Below are positions 18,745-26,688 of a stretch of DNA of 43,406 bases, one piece after another. The stretch's first letter is position 1. Each line of letters starts with the position of its first letter. The DNA is taken from assembly GCA_944324485.1 (NCBI GenBank), contig CALUWM010000015.1:1-43406 (forward strand), read 5' to 3'. The translations under genes were made by a program, and so were the position numbers. The notes beneath the pieces are model-generated. The model searched no databases. It saw only the letters and a list, made by a program, of their open reading frames with translations, and was not told the origin of the DNA. The DNA comes from Candidatus Gastranaerophilales bacterium (GTDB lineage Bacteria; Cyanobacteriota; Vampirovibrionia; Gastranaerophilales; Gastranaerophilaceae).

Positions 18745-18769
18745 AAAAAGCCCCTTTTGGGGCTTTTTT
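18745..18769. terminator. Bidirectional intrinsic terminator
   Basis: AAAAAGCCCC (18745-18754), a TTTT loop and GGGGCTTTTT (18759-18768), with A- and T-runs on both sides. It ends the rubrerythrin transcript on the plus strand and the decarboxylase transcript on the minus strand. The decarboxylase stop codon (18768-18770) lies at the edge of the stem. Confidence 0.9.
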
Positions 18770-20411
18770 ATTTCTTTAATTGTTCAGGGTGTTTTACTAT
18801 ATTCATTGCAAGGGATGGTATATCAAGATAATCCGTAAACAATTCAATATAACACATTCTTTCTTTTTGTTCTTTTTCAATAACTGATAAAACTTCATCA
18901 AATTCCTTATTTGTTTTGACGCTTGCAACATAACAATCGCCCTTAAAAACTTTCGGAAGCATAGAATAATTCCAACTTGCAATATTGTTATAATCATAAT
19001 CTACGTTATCGCATAAAATACGCTCAACTGTATATCCGGAATTATTAATAACAAAAATTATAGGTCTTGCTTTATTTCTCATCATTGTTGAAAGTTCTTG
19101 AGCAGTTAACTGATGAGAACCGTCCCCTGTTATTAATATTGTTCTTCTTGATTTATCAGCCATAAAACAACCAAAAGCACAAGGAGTTGCCCAACCGATA
19201 GAACCCCAAAGCATTTGATTTTGAACACTTACATTACAAGGAAATTTCATCGGTATTGCTCCAAAAGGAACCAAGCCAACCTCAGTAATCAAAATATCAT
19301 TTTCCCTTAAAAATTCTTGAATACGCGGATAAAGATAATTCATAGAAAGCTTATTTTCATCTGCAACAGGTATGTTTTTATAGCCAAATTCAGGCACTAT
19401 ATTTTCTTTTGAAATATAAGATATTTTTTCAAGTAAAGCCTCTAACAAATCTTTAATCAAAACATCATCTATTCTTTCACCTTTTATTGAAACGCTGTTA
19501 GGCTGAATATCTACAACATCATCCAATTTAAAATTATACTTGAAACCCATTGTATTAAGATCGGATAATACGCATCCTGCCAGAATGATACAATCTGAAG
19601 AATTCATATAATCATAACAAACTTTGTTTGCTAATTTTGCACTATATACCCCCATATAGTTTTTCATATTAGATTGAATAATGTCCATACCTCTAACAAA
19701 AGAACAAGAAGGAATTGCCGTTTTACTCAAAAAATCATTTATTGTCTCTTTTGCCAAAAATCTGTTTGCCAATATTCCTGCAATAAAAAGTGGTTTTTTT
19801 GATTTTTCGATTAATTCTATTATTTTATCAACTGCTTTATTTAAATTTTCTTCTTTTGATTTCAAAACTATTTTTTTATATTCAACTTCTACCTCTACAT
19901 CGCAAACATCAACAGGAATTGCAACATAAACAGGTTTTTTTGTTTTAATCATAACCTCAAATATTCTATCCAACTCACTTTTTGCGTTTTCTTTATTTAA
20001 AAAAGCTGTTGTTTCAACAATATTTGAATACGCACGCTCAAAAGCATGATAGTCAGCATTATCAAGATTGTGATGCAAAAGTGTTCTATTTTCAATGTCT
20101 TTAGTATTAGGTATTCCTACAATTTTTATCACAGGTACATTTTCAGCCATAGAACCGGCTATTGCATTCATAGCAGACAATTCTCCAACTCCGTATGTAG
20201 AAACCATAGCGGCATACCCCTTAATTCTTGCATATCCGTCTGCTGCATATCCTGCATTTAATTCATTTGTTGAACCTATCCAACTAATATTTTTATTTTC
20301 TTCTATTGCTTCAACTATTTTAAAATTATAATCACCGGGAAGTCCAAATACTTCACTTATTCCAAGTTCAACCAGTCTAAATGTCAAATAAGACGCAAGT
20401 TTTATTTTCAT
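18768..20411 (-). CDS. Thiamine-diphosphate decarboxylase (pyruvate/indolepyruvate type)
   Basis: A 2-keto acid decarboxylase of 547 residues. With the chosen start, D27 (GDYN), the cofactor-activating E50 (STNELNAG) and the HH pair H113-H114 match the positions usual for pyruvate decarboxylases. The ThDP motif runs from GDGSHQ to INNSGYTVE. An upstream ATG adds 15 residues that come from a hairpin and was rejected. GGAG lies about ten bases before the chosen ATG. Pyruvate (to acetaldehyde), phenylpyruvate or indolepyruvate are all possible substrates. Such enzymes are uncommon in bacteria, and no alcohol dehydrogenase is nearby. Confidence 0.88.
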   Translation of the reverse strand: MKIKLASYLTFRLVELGISEVFGLPGDYNFKIVEAIEENKNISWIGSTNELNAGYAADGYARIKGYAAMVSTYGVGELSAMNAIAGSMAENVPVIKIVGIPNTKDIENRTLLHHNLDNADYHAFERAYSNIVETTAFLNKENAKSELDRIFEVMIKTKKPVYVAIPVDVCDVEVEVEYKKIVLKSKEENLNKAVDKIIELIEKSKKPLFIAGILANRFLAKETINDFLSKTAIPSCSFVRGMDIIQSNMKNYMGVYSAKLANKVCYDYMNSSDCIILAGCVLSDLNTMGFKYNFKLDDVVDIQPNSVSIKGERIDDVLIKDLLEALLEKISYISKENIVPEFGYKNIPVADENKLSMNYLYPRIQEFLRENDILITEVGLVPFGAIPMKFPCNVSVQNQMLWGSIGWATPCAFGCFMADKSRRTILITGDGSHQLTAQELSTMMRNKARPIIFVINNSGYTVERILCDNVDYDYNNIASWNYSMLPKVFKGDCYVASVKTNKEFDEVLSVIEKEQKERMCYIELFTDYLDIPSLAMNIVKHPEQLKK

Positions 20412-20437
20412 TGTTGTTAAGCTCCATACTGCTACAT

Positions 20438-20472
20438 ATAATAATAAGGTGCACAATGCACCTTATTATTAT
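20438..20472. terminator. Perfect 16-bp hairpin between pgi and the decarboxylase gene
   Basis: ATAATAATAAGGTGCA (20438-20453), a three-base loop and its exact complement (20457-20472). It lies 47 bases after the pgi stop and 27 before the decarboxylase start. On the minus strand the 3' arm is T-rich but not a clean T-run. It may terminate pgi or attenuate read-through, or be an operator for the decarboxylase gene. Confidence 0.6.
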
Positions 20473-20518
20473 AATCAAGAAATTTTTAATACATAAATTT
20501 CTTTATTTATTTTTTATA

Positions 20519-21742
20519 CTACTTTGCTAACGCTTTTTTAACTTCTTTTTTATATTTTTCTACATTAGGCTGTAATACTTCATCTAAAGCAATATCAGAT
20601 GGAGTAATGTTACCTTTTTGAGCTCTCATTATCCAACCTGTATATAATGTTTCAAAATGTTTTAATTCGATAAATCTTGCTATTGATTTCATTGATAAAT
20701 CTTCTAAAACAATTTTAGAAACAGGATGTTGTGCACTATAAGCACTAATTACACCTTCCATAACAGCATTCATAACTTTATCATCTGATTTTACATATAC
20801 AAAAGTAAAGAATGAGTCATTATTATTAATATCTAAATCTGCTTCAGCATTATAATGCAAATACCCGGGGCCAACATTTGTATCAGTAGAGATTGCAGCT
20901 TTTAAAGATTCATTTTTTAATTGTTTTTCCCATAAGGTTGTTCCAAAAAATTCATCTCCAAAATATTCTACAAAATGTTTATTTTTGCCCATATTTTTAG
21001 CTTTTACGTTAAATTTAGCTAATTGCAGAGCTTCATTTTCTTCAATATTACTATTTAAAAATTCTTTTTGAGCATCCAAAGAAGCATTCATTAATTCTCT
21101 GACTTCTTCTTTTGAAACGCCCAAGAATAATAGTGTAAATATTGTAGCATCATCAAAAATTGAAAATCTTCCGCCTACATCATCATGAACATAACCTGAT
21201 AATTTAATTTCTCCTGAATCAACAATTCTTCTTAAAGCAGATTTCTCTGAATTTTTATCAGTCATAGCAACAAATTGATTTGATGTATCAGTATTTCCTG
21301 TATAGTCTTGAACAGCCTTTCTTGCTTTTTCATAACCAACAGTGGTTTCCAATGTTCCTCCTGATTTTGATACAACTAAAAACAATGTTTTATCTAAATC
21401 AAGTCTTTTAATCCATCTGTCAAAACTTAAAGGTTCAACTGATGAAAAGAAATGAACACGCTCATCTATTCCTAATAATTTTGTAATATTTTCTGTTGTA
21501 TGGCGAGAACCACCTATACCTAAAATAGCAATATCTGTATATTTATCAGCTTTTGCTGTTTTTACCATTTCTTCCATTTTATCTAAATTTGCTAATTGAA
21601 TATTTGGTAATTTTTCAATCCAATTTAAAAACATACCGTCTTTTCCTGCACGAGATTTAATATCTTCAACTGCTCTAGAAGCGAACTCTTTAAATTGACC
21701 GCAACAACATTTTTTAACTACTTCAACACTTGAATTTGTCAT
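20519..21742 (-). CDS. pgi: Glucose-6-phosphate isomerase
   Basis: Interconverts glucose 6-phosphate and fructose 6-phosphate. The 407 residues contain two SIS-type domains: ILGIGGSRHTTEN and VVSKSGGTLETT bind the sugar phosphate, and VGGRFSIFDDATIF is the classic family segment. It is shorter than the 450-550 residues typical of many bacterial enzymes and lacks part of the C-terminal extension. A strong GGAGGAA Shine-Dalgarno precedes the ATG. Upstream, a perfect inverted repeat surrounds the -10 box, so transcriptional control by a repressor is likely. It fits sugar fermentation alongside the GH57 enzyme. Confidence 0.93.
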   Translation of the reverse strand: MTNSSVEVVKKCCCGQFKEFASRAVEDIKSRAGKDGMFLNWIEKLPNIQLANLDKMEEMVKTAKADKYTDIAILGIGGSRHTTENITKLLGIDERVHFFSSVEPLSFDRWIKRLDLDKTLFLVVSKSGGTLETTVGYEKARKAVQDYTGNTDTSNQFVAMTDKNSEKSALRRIVDSGEIKLSGYVHDDVGGRFSIFDDATIFTLLFLGVSKEEVRELMNASLDAQKEFLNSNIEENEALQLAKFNVKAKNMGKNKHFVEYFGDEFFGTTLWEKQLKNESLKAAISTDTNVGPGYLHYNAEADLDINNNDSFFTFVYVKSDDKVMNAVMEGVISAYSAQHPVSKIVLEDLSMKSIARFIELKHFETLYTGWIMRAQKGNITPSDIALDEVLQPNVEKYKKEVKKALAK

Positions 21743-21760
21743 ATTTCCTCCAAAATAAAA

Positions 21761-21793
21761 TGCTATATTTATTATAATGTGATAAATATAGCA
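21761..21793 (-). promoter_or_regulatory. Candidate operator and promoter of pgi
   Basis: TGCTATATTTAT (21761-21772) and ATAAATATAGCA (21782-21793) form a perfect 12-bp inverted repeat with a nine-base centre. A minus-strand TATAAT (21771-21776) falls at its centre. A dimeric repressor bound here would block the promoter. No matching regulator gene can be named. Confidence 0.6.
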
Positions 21794-21825
21794 TAATTAC
21801 AAGATTAATTAATTAAATTTAATTT

Positions 21826-22956
21826 TTAAATTTTTGATGTCAAATCATAAATCTTATCGCAGTAATATTTTATAGATGAAAGAATATTAAAATCTAAGCC
21901 CTTTGGAAGCTTTCCTTCCATTCCGCATTCTTGTAAAGTAGGCAATTTATTATCTTTTTTCTTTCTATGAGAATTATCCACAGGCTCTTTTTTTCTTTGA
22001 TACAAATAGGCTTTTAAAGTATATTCAATAAACCTATCTTCTATTTTAGGATTTGATCTAAGCAATTTTACAAAATAATCAGAAAAAGGCTTATAAGCTA
22101 CATGACCGCTCTTTATATCTTTATTATCCTTTAATTTATAACAAAAATCTTCCACTTCTTTTAAATTAGCAACATCATATCCTACTATTTGGATTTCTCC
22201 TTTATAGCCATTATTTTTTGCCTTGAATTCAGGATTTGATAAGTCTACATCCAAATGTAAAGCCATATACCCTGTTTCTTTTGAACGTTGCGAAACTTCA
22301 ATCGGAGGTAATCCGACACGCATTTCATTAACAGCCTTACATAATCTTTGTAAATCTTCAATTTTAAAATATTCCCATTTTTCAGGCAAATCGCTTGGTT
22401 TGTAATTTTCAATTTTTGTTATATTTAATTTTCCTGCTTTAACTTCTTTAATTAAAGCATCAATAATTTCTTTTGTTTTATTACTGTCAGATTGTCTTAA
22501 AATAACCCTTGCTCCAATAATATCTGAGCAAACTCTTTTTATGTCTTCAGGATTTTCAGGGTCAAAAACTTTTTTTGATTTTATAGCACTTCCTAACTTA
22601 CCGGCAGCTTTTTCTCTTATACTATCAGGGGATTTAACTCTTGTTGAAATCCTTTGAATAGGTGCATCAGGATTTTTTTCTGACACCATATAAAGAGTCA
22701 ATGATTCTCTTAATGCCTTTTTTAAATATTCAGAAGGAACATCAGCATTTTCATATACAAAAGCACATGTTTCCCTATTATCAAATGCCTCTAACAAACT
22801 TCTATTTAATTTTTCAGAAGCTGTAAAACTAACAGTATCTCTAACAAGAGGAGATAAATTAGGATATCTGTTTGCTTTTAAATTATCGTTGTTAACAGCG
22901 TTTTTGTTTTTACCTACAATTCGCAAAAAAGGATAAATATGATTTTGTATTTGCAT
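21826..22956 (-). CDS. RelA/SpoT-type nucleotidyltransferase, synthetase domain only
   Basis: A 376-residue protein in which residues about 100-300 match the (p)ppGpp synthetase fold. The visible core is RVKSPDSIREK (106-116), a likely metal-binding D145 with IGAR (D145, G148, R150), KETGY (226-230) with H234, and the catalytic-type GEIQI (E254, Q256). The usual RT after EIQ is missing. There is no HD hydrolase, TGS or ACT domain, so it cannot be a standard Rel. The N-terminus has VSFTASE (42-48), a motif shared with two other proteins here. The C-terminal 75 residues are unrecognised. A GGAGGAAAA Shine-Dalgarno is present. It could be a small alarmone synthetase, a toxic synthetase or a pyrophosphotransferase with another target. 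Confidence 0.7.
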   Translation of the reverse strand: MQIQNHIYPFLRIVGKNKNAVNNDNLKANRYPNLSPLVRDTVSFTASEKLNRSLLEAFDNRETCAFVYENADVPSEYLKKALRESLTLYMVSEKNPDAPIQRISTRVKSPDSIREKAAGKLGSAIKSKKVFDPENPEDIKRVCSDIIGARVILRQSDSNKTKEIIDALIKEVKAGKLNITKIENYKPSDLPEKWEYFKIEDLQRLCKAVNEMRVGLPPIEVSQRSKETGYMALHLDVDLSNPEFKAKNNGYKGEIQIVGYDVANLKEVEDFCYKLKDNKDIKSGHVAYKPFSDYFVKLLRSNPKIEDRFIEYTLKAYLYQRKKEPVDNSHRKKKDNKLPTLQECGMEGKLPKGLDFNILSSIKYYCDKIYDLTSKI

Positions 22957-23020
22957 TGATTTTCCTCCAAGCCTACAAAACTACAAAATTAATAATTTTG
23001 CTAATTAATCAAAATAAAAA

Positions 23021-23054
23021 TTTACAATTATATACATCTTGTTTACAATAGCAA
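23021..23054. promoter_or_regulatory. Overlapping divergent promoters with a direct repeat
   Basis: Plus strand: TTTACA (23021-23026), 17 bases, TACAAT (23044-23049). Minus strand: TTGCTA (23049-23054), 16 bases, TATAAT (23027-23032). The two polymerase sites interlock and should exclude each other. TTTACAAT occurs twice (23021-23028 and 23042-23049), 21 bases apart or two helical turns, a spacing suited to a regulator on one face. The minus promoter drives the RelA/SpoT-like gene with a leader of about 65 bases; the plus promoter drives the small gene at 23077. Confidence 0.6.
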
Positions 23055-23076
23055 AAAAATATTGCAGAATAATGGT

Positions 23077-23331
23077 ATGGGTAAATGTAAAAAAAGAACT
23101 TTATACAGGTCAAATTTTTCCTCAGATATATCTTTTATGACCAGAGAAAAAGCAGTTAACAACATACTTAGAACAATTACGGAAAATTCAACCAAAAACA
23201 ATAAAAAAAGTGATTTTTCGTTTAAAAAAGCACTAAACACAATTAGTCTTTTTGGAATTTCAGCAGAAGAACTATCGGAAGCCGGTGTTCCCTATGAAAA
23301 TTTACTTGCTCTTGGTTCTATAATAAACTAA
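23077..23331 (+). CDS. Small protein of unknown function, divergent from the RelA/SpoT-like gene
   Basis: An 84-residue basic protein that I do not recognise. DISFMTRE near residue 20 echoes the [IV]-S-F-x-[A/T]-x-E motif of two other proteins in the window. The C-terminus (GISAEELSEAGVPYENLLALG) looks like a compact helical module. The ATG at 23077 is about 21 bases after the predicted transcription start; a TTG at 23062 in the same frame would add five residues. Neither has a Shine-Dalgarno. Its stop overlaps the convergent glycine-zipper gene by four bases (CTAA). The good promoter and protein-like C-terminus argue that it is real. Confidence 0.5.
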   Translation: MGKCKKRTLYRSNFSSDISFMTREKAVNNILRTITENSTKNNKKSDFSFKKALNTISLFGISAEELSEAGVPYENLLALGSIIN

Positions 23332-24224
23332 GCATTGTAGTCCGTCATTGCTCTTTGCTGAAGTTGATTTTGGGTTTCTATTGTTTGTGCAATTTGAGTT
23401 TGTTGCTTATTAGCTTCAGATTCGTTTTCACCTATTACTTTATTTACAACCTTTGTTACATTAGAACCTATCAACATACTGCCTAACATATCGCCAACTT
23501 TAGCACCTACGGCACTTCCTGCCCCCGGACAAATAATAGTTCCTATTGCTCCTCCAACAAGTCTTCCTAAAGCACTACCTGCCGCATATGATAAGAAGTT
23601 TGAACCAATTTTTAAAATTGACTTACCTGTTTGTTTCAAACCCTCGACAAAACCTTTTTCTTTAAATGTAGGTACGATTTTTCCGGTAATTTCAGGCAAC
23701 GCCTCAAGAGCTGTCATCGCAATAACGATAGGATTTTTAATTTCATTTTTGAAGAATTTTTTAGCATTATTTTTCAAACCCCTTTCAGCAGCCTCTTCCA
23801 CCAAAAGCTTACCGTTGCTAAGAGTAGCCTCGGCACTACTTTTAGCAATTTTCGCATCTTCAAGCTGCTTACTTATATCTTCAAATGTTACTTTCTTATC
23901 TTGTTTTCTAAATAAGTTAAAAAACCTCTGAGTTAATGACAATTTACCTTTGCCTACTTTTTTATCAAGTTTACTTACTTTTTTTGATAAATCTCTATAT
24001 TTATCATAATTTTCAGCCAAAGCATTGGCTTTTGTAAAACAATCACCATCAAGAACGCCTTGCATTTTCTTAAAATCACTTTTTCTACATGCAGAAAGTG
24101 CTTGTTTTATACCATGATTTCTTTTAATAGAACCAATAGCACCCGCGCCTGTTGTAATAACAGGAAAAGCCAGATATGAAGCCGCAGTTGACGCAGCTGA
24201 TTGTTGAACTTGTTCGTTTGACAT
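23328..24224 (-). CDS. Glycine-zipper membrane-associated protein of unknown function
   Basis: This 298-residue protein is not in a family I can name. Residues about 205-262 form a glycine-zipper region with small-residue repeats such as GSALGRLVGGAIGT and GSAVGAKVGDMLG, able to insert in or oligomerise at membranes. Residues about 75-140 are charged and helical, with coiled-coil tendency. A short hydrophobic stretch lies near the N-terminus, but it is not a clear signal peptide. AAGGAG precedes the ATG. Glycine zippers occur in secreted pore-forming toxins, phage tail proteins and outer-membrane proteins; none can be chosen here. It lies beside the RelA/SpoT-like gene in an accessory patch. 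Confidence 0.7.
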   Translation of the reverse strand: MSNEQVQQSAASTAASYLAFPVITTGAGAIGSIKRNHGIKQALSACRKSDFKKMQGVLDGDCFTKANALAENYDKYRDLSKKVSKLDKKVGKGKLSLTQRFFNLFRKQDKKVTFEDISKQLEDAKIAKSSAEATLSNGKLLVEEAAERGLKNNAKKFFKNEIKNPIVIAMTALEALPEITGKIVPTFKEKGFVEGLKQTGKSILKIGSNFLSYAAGSALGRLVGGAIGTIICPGAGSAVGAKVGDMLGSMLIGSNVTKVVNKVIGENESEANKQQTQIAQTIETQNQLQQRAMTDYNA

Positions 24225-24265
24225 AAAAACTCCTTAAATTTATAAAGTAATTCTTAAGACAAAAA

Positions 24266-24293
24266 TTGCTCAAAAAATTTTTTTTGTTAAAAT
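24266..24293 (+). promoter_or_regulatory. Promoter of mrnC, leaderless type
   Basis: TTGCTC (24266-24271), a 16-base spacer, and an extended -10 TGTTAAAAT (TAAAAT at 24288-24293), seven bases before the ATG at 24301. There is no Shine-Dalgarno. Confidence 0.5.
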
Positions 24294-24300
24294 TTATAAA

Positions 24301-24666
24301 ATGGAATACAATTTAAAACACTATGCGTACATCGGAGATGCAGTATGGGAATTATTTATTCGCAAACTCGTCATCAATAAATCCCAAAAGCAAGATTTGA
24401 TGCATAAATTATCAACAAAATATGTTAATGCAAAAGCACAAGCAGACATCTTAGAATTGGTAATCGAAAAATTATCTAATGAAGAATTAGAAATTCAAAA
24501 AAGAGGAAGAAATCTTAAAATATCAATAAACAAAAAATCTAACCCCAAAATCCACACACTTGCCACTTCTTTTGAAGTTTTAATCGGCTATCTATACATA
24601 AACAACAAAGAAAGACTTAATGAAATTTTAGAATTTATTAAACCCAATCTAAAAGATTTGGTATAA
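24301..24666 (+). CDS. mrnC: Mini-ribonuclease III
   Basis: An RNase III domain without a double-stranded-RNA-binding domain, 121 residues, which matures 23S rRNA ends (known in Bacillus; the family is common in Firmicutes and Cyanobacteria). YIGDAVWEL (10-18) carries the catalytic aspartate, and SFEVLIGYLY (about 96-105) the second acidic position. The length is normal. It starts a three-gene unit with a histidine kinase and a regulator, the spacings being seven and eleven bases. Confidence 0.93.
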   Translation: MEYNLKHYAYIGDAVWELFIRKLVINKSQKQDLMHKLSTKYVNAKAQADILELVIEKLSNEELEIQKRGRNLKISINKKSNPKIHTLATSFEVLIGYLYINNKERLNEILEFIKPNLKDLV

Positions 24667-24673
24667 TAAAACT

Positions 24674-25396
24674 ATGAAAAAAAATATTAAAGAAGAATTT
24701 ATATCAACGCTATCCCACGAAATAAGAACCCCTTTAACGAGTATTAAAGGCTTTAGTCAAACTATGCTATCTTCTTGGGATAAATTATCCGATGAAAAAA
24801 AGAAAGAATTTTTATCTATAATCTTAAACCAATCACAAAGATTAATTAATCTTGTTGAAAATGTACTAAATGTAGCAAAAATTGATTCTAACTCCCAAAA
24901 TTTTATACCTGTAAAAATTAACGTTAATCAAATCATGCAAAACTGCATAAATATTGTTCAAATGGCTCATAAAGATTATGTTTTCAAATTTAATAAATCT
25001 AAAAATGAATTGTTTTCACTTGCCGATAATGATAAAACACAACAAATATTAATAAATATTCTTGATAATGCAGCAAAATATTCAATCAATTCAAAAATAA
25101 TAGAAGTTAAAACTTTTAATAAAAATGATTATAATGTTTTCTCAATCAAAAATTATGGTTCATATATAAAAAATGAAGATATTAAAAAAATATTTGAAAA
25201 ATTTTACAGAGTTGAATCATACATATCATCTTCTGCCCAAGGAAGCGGACTTGGATTATATATTGCAAAAAATCTTGCAGACAAAATGAATGGCACAATA
25301 GAAGTAATATCATCAGAAAAAGAAAAATCTTGCGAATTTCAAGTTTTTCTGCCTATTTATGAAGTAGAGAAAATAACTCAAAAAATAGGAATATAA
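24674..25396 (+). CDS. Cytosolic histidine kinase without a sensor domain
   Basis: A 240-residue protein consisting only of HisKA and HATPase domains. The phospho-acceptor is H15 in TLSHEIRTP, only fifteen residues from the start. The N box is ILINILDNAAKYS, and the G2 box is GSGLGLYI. The G1 box reads KNYGSYI in place of DxGxGI, a variant found in some active kinases. No membrane segment, PAS or HAMP is present, so input must come from another protein. The next gene, eleven bases on, is a two-receiver regulator and is the obvious partner. Confidence 0.88.
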   Translation: MKKNIKEEFISTLSHEIRTPLTSIKGFSQTMLSSWDKLSDEKKKEFLSIILNQSQRLINLVENVLNVAKIDSNSQNFIPVKINVNQIMQNCINIVQMAHKDYVFKFNKSKNELFSLADNDKTQQILINILDNAAKYSINSKIIEVKTFNKNDYNVFSIKNYGSYIKNEDIKKIFEKFYRVESYISSSAQGSGLGLYIAKNLADKMNGTIEVISSEKEKSCEFQVFLPIYEVEKITQKIGI

Positions 25397-25407
25397 GGGA
25401 GAAAATT

Positions 25408-26688
25408 TTGTATAAATCAAAAGTTTTAATAATTGCAAACAGAAAAGAATTTTCAATTAAATATAAAAAATTAATTGAAAATTTAGGTCAAGATGCGCTT
25501 ATTGCAAAAGATTTATCAAATGCTATTTCCATAATTCAAAATGAAGAAATTGAATTCTTAATAATTTCAGACACAATTAAAGAAAAATTGAGTGATTTTA
25601 TCAAAAAAACCAGAATTTTAACATACAACACACGCCCAATCATAATTGCTGTTTCAAAATCCAGCGACTTAAATGACAGATTAGAAACACTTGAAGCCGG
25701 TGCTGACGATTTTCTTGGTGAAGAAATAACAAAACAAGAATTTCAAATGCGTTTTAAAGCTCATTTACGAAGGTATATAGAAAGCTCTATCAATTCTATC
25801 ACAGGACTTTTAAACAAAAACATAACAATAAAAGCTATCAAGAAAAGCATTATTGAATTAAAACCATTCTCGTATCTTTTAATAAGAATAAAAGATATAG
25901 ATACATACAGAAAAACCCATGGTGAAATTGCATTTGAAAAAGTATTGCAAACCCTAAGTGCAATCATAAATTCAACTTTAAGCCCTGATGACTTTATCGG
26001 GCATCTGCAAGAAAGTGATTTTATTTTAATAACCAACCCTATTCAGGCAGAAAAGATAGCGTCATTTCTAACTTTTGCGTTTGATAATATTTTAAACAAA
26101 TTTTATTCATCAGATGAATTTGAAAACAATTTTACAATCCAATCTGATGAAACAAAACAAGAAACAAAACAATCGCTAATGCGATTGAACATTGCAACAA
26201 CCGAAAAAAACGAAAATGAAAATGATTATAGAGAAATATTGAACAATTTAAATAATTTAATTGAACTTTGCAAAGATTCTCATAGCTCTGCTTATGTTAT
26301 AGACAGAATAAAATTAAAAGGCGAAGTTACAAAAAAAGAAAAGAAAAATAAAGTCCTCATACTTGAACCTGACGAAGCATTGTCATGTCTTTTAAAAAAT
26401 GTATGCGAACTTGAAGGAATTAAAGCGGAAATAACTTTAAACAAAAAAGATTTTGAAAAAATATATAAAGCTTTTAGTCCAAACGTAGTGATTATAGATT
26501 GGGGCAACAAAGAAAAAGAAAATCATCTAAATCTTGCAAAAAAAATATCAAAAGATGACGTCAAAATAATTTTTTCTTCGTCATTTTTAAACAAAAAAGA
26601 AATACTAAAAGCAGGTGCTGATTTATATATACCAAAACCTTACGAAATATCCGATATAATTAACTGGATTAAAAAGTTCCTTAATTAA
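25408..26688 (+). CDS. Regulator with degenerate receiver, GGDEF-like domain and intact receiver
   Basis: A 426-residue protein. Receiver 1 (about 5-120) keeps D55 but lacks the acidic pair after strand 1 (IANRKE) and the conserved Lys (LGEEI), so it is probably inactive. The middle (about 132-300) starts SITGLLNKN, like a GGDEF domain, but the active-site motif reads QESDF, so no diguanylate cyclase activity is expected. Receiver 2 (about 320-426) has LEPDE, the acceptor in VVIIDWG and PKPYE, so it looks functional. The start is TTG with AAGGGAG upstream. There is no DNA-binding domain; output is probably by protein contact. Its stop directly abuts the convergent Ehr-operon stop. Confidence 0.82.
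   Translation: MYKSKVLIIANRKEFSIKYKKLIENLGQDALIAKDLSNAISIIQNEEIEFLIISDTIKEKLSDFIKKTRILTYNTRPIIIAVSKSSDLNDRLETLEAGADDFLGEEITKQEFQMRFKAHLRRYIESSINSITGLLNKNITIKAIKKSIIELKPFSYLLIRIKDIDTYRKTHGEIAFEKVLQTLSAIINSTLSPDDFIGHLQESDFILITNPIQAEKIASFLTFAFDNILNKFYSSDEFENNFTIQSDETKQETKQSLMRLNIATTEKNENENDYREILNNLNNLIELCKDSHSSAYVIDRIKLKGEVTKKEKKNKVLILEPDEALSCLLKNVCELEGIKAEITLNKKDFEKIYKAFSPNVVIIDWGNKEKENHLNLAKKISKDDVKIIFSSSFLNKKEILKAGADLYIPKPYEISDIINWIKKFLN

Noticed and set aside
20412-20456. Longer decarboxylase start (15 extra residues)
   Set aside because: The added residues are encoded by the hairpin, and the family begins at the chosen MKIKLASYL.
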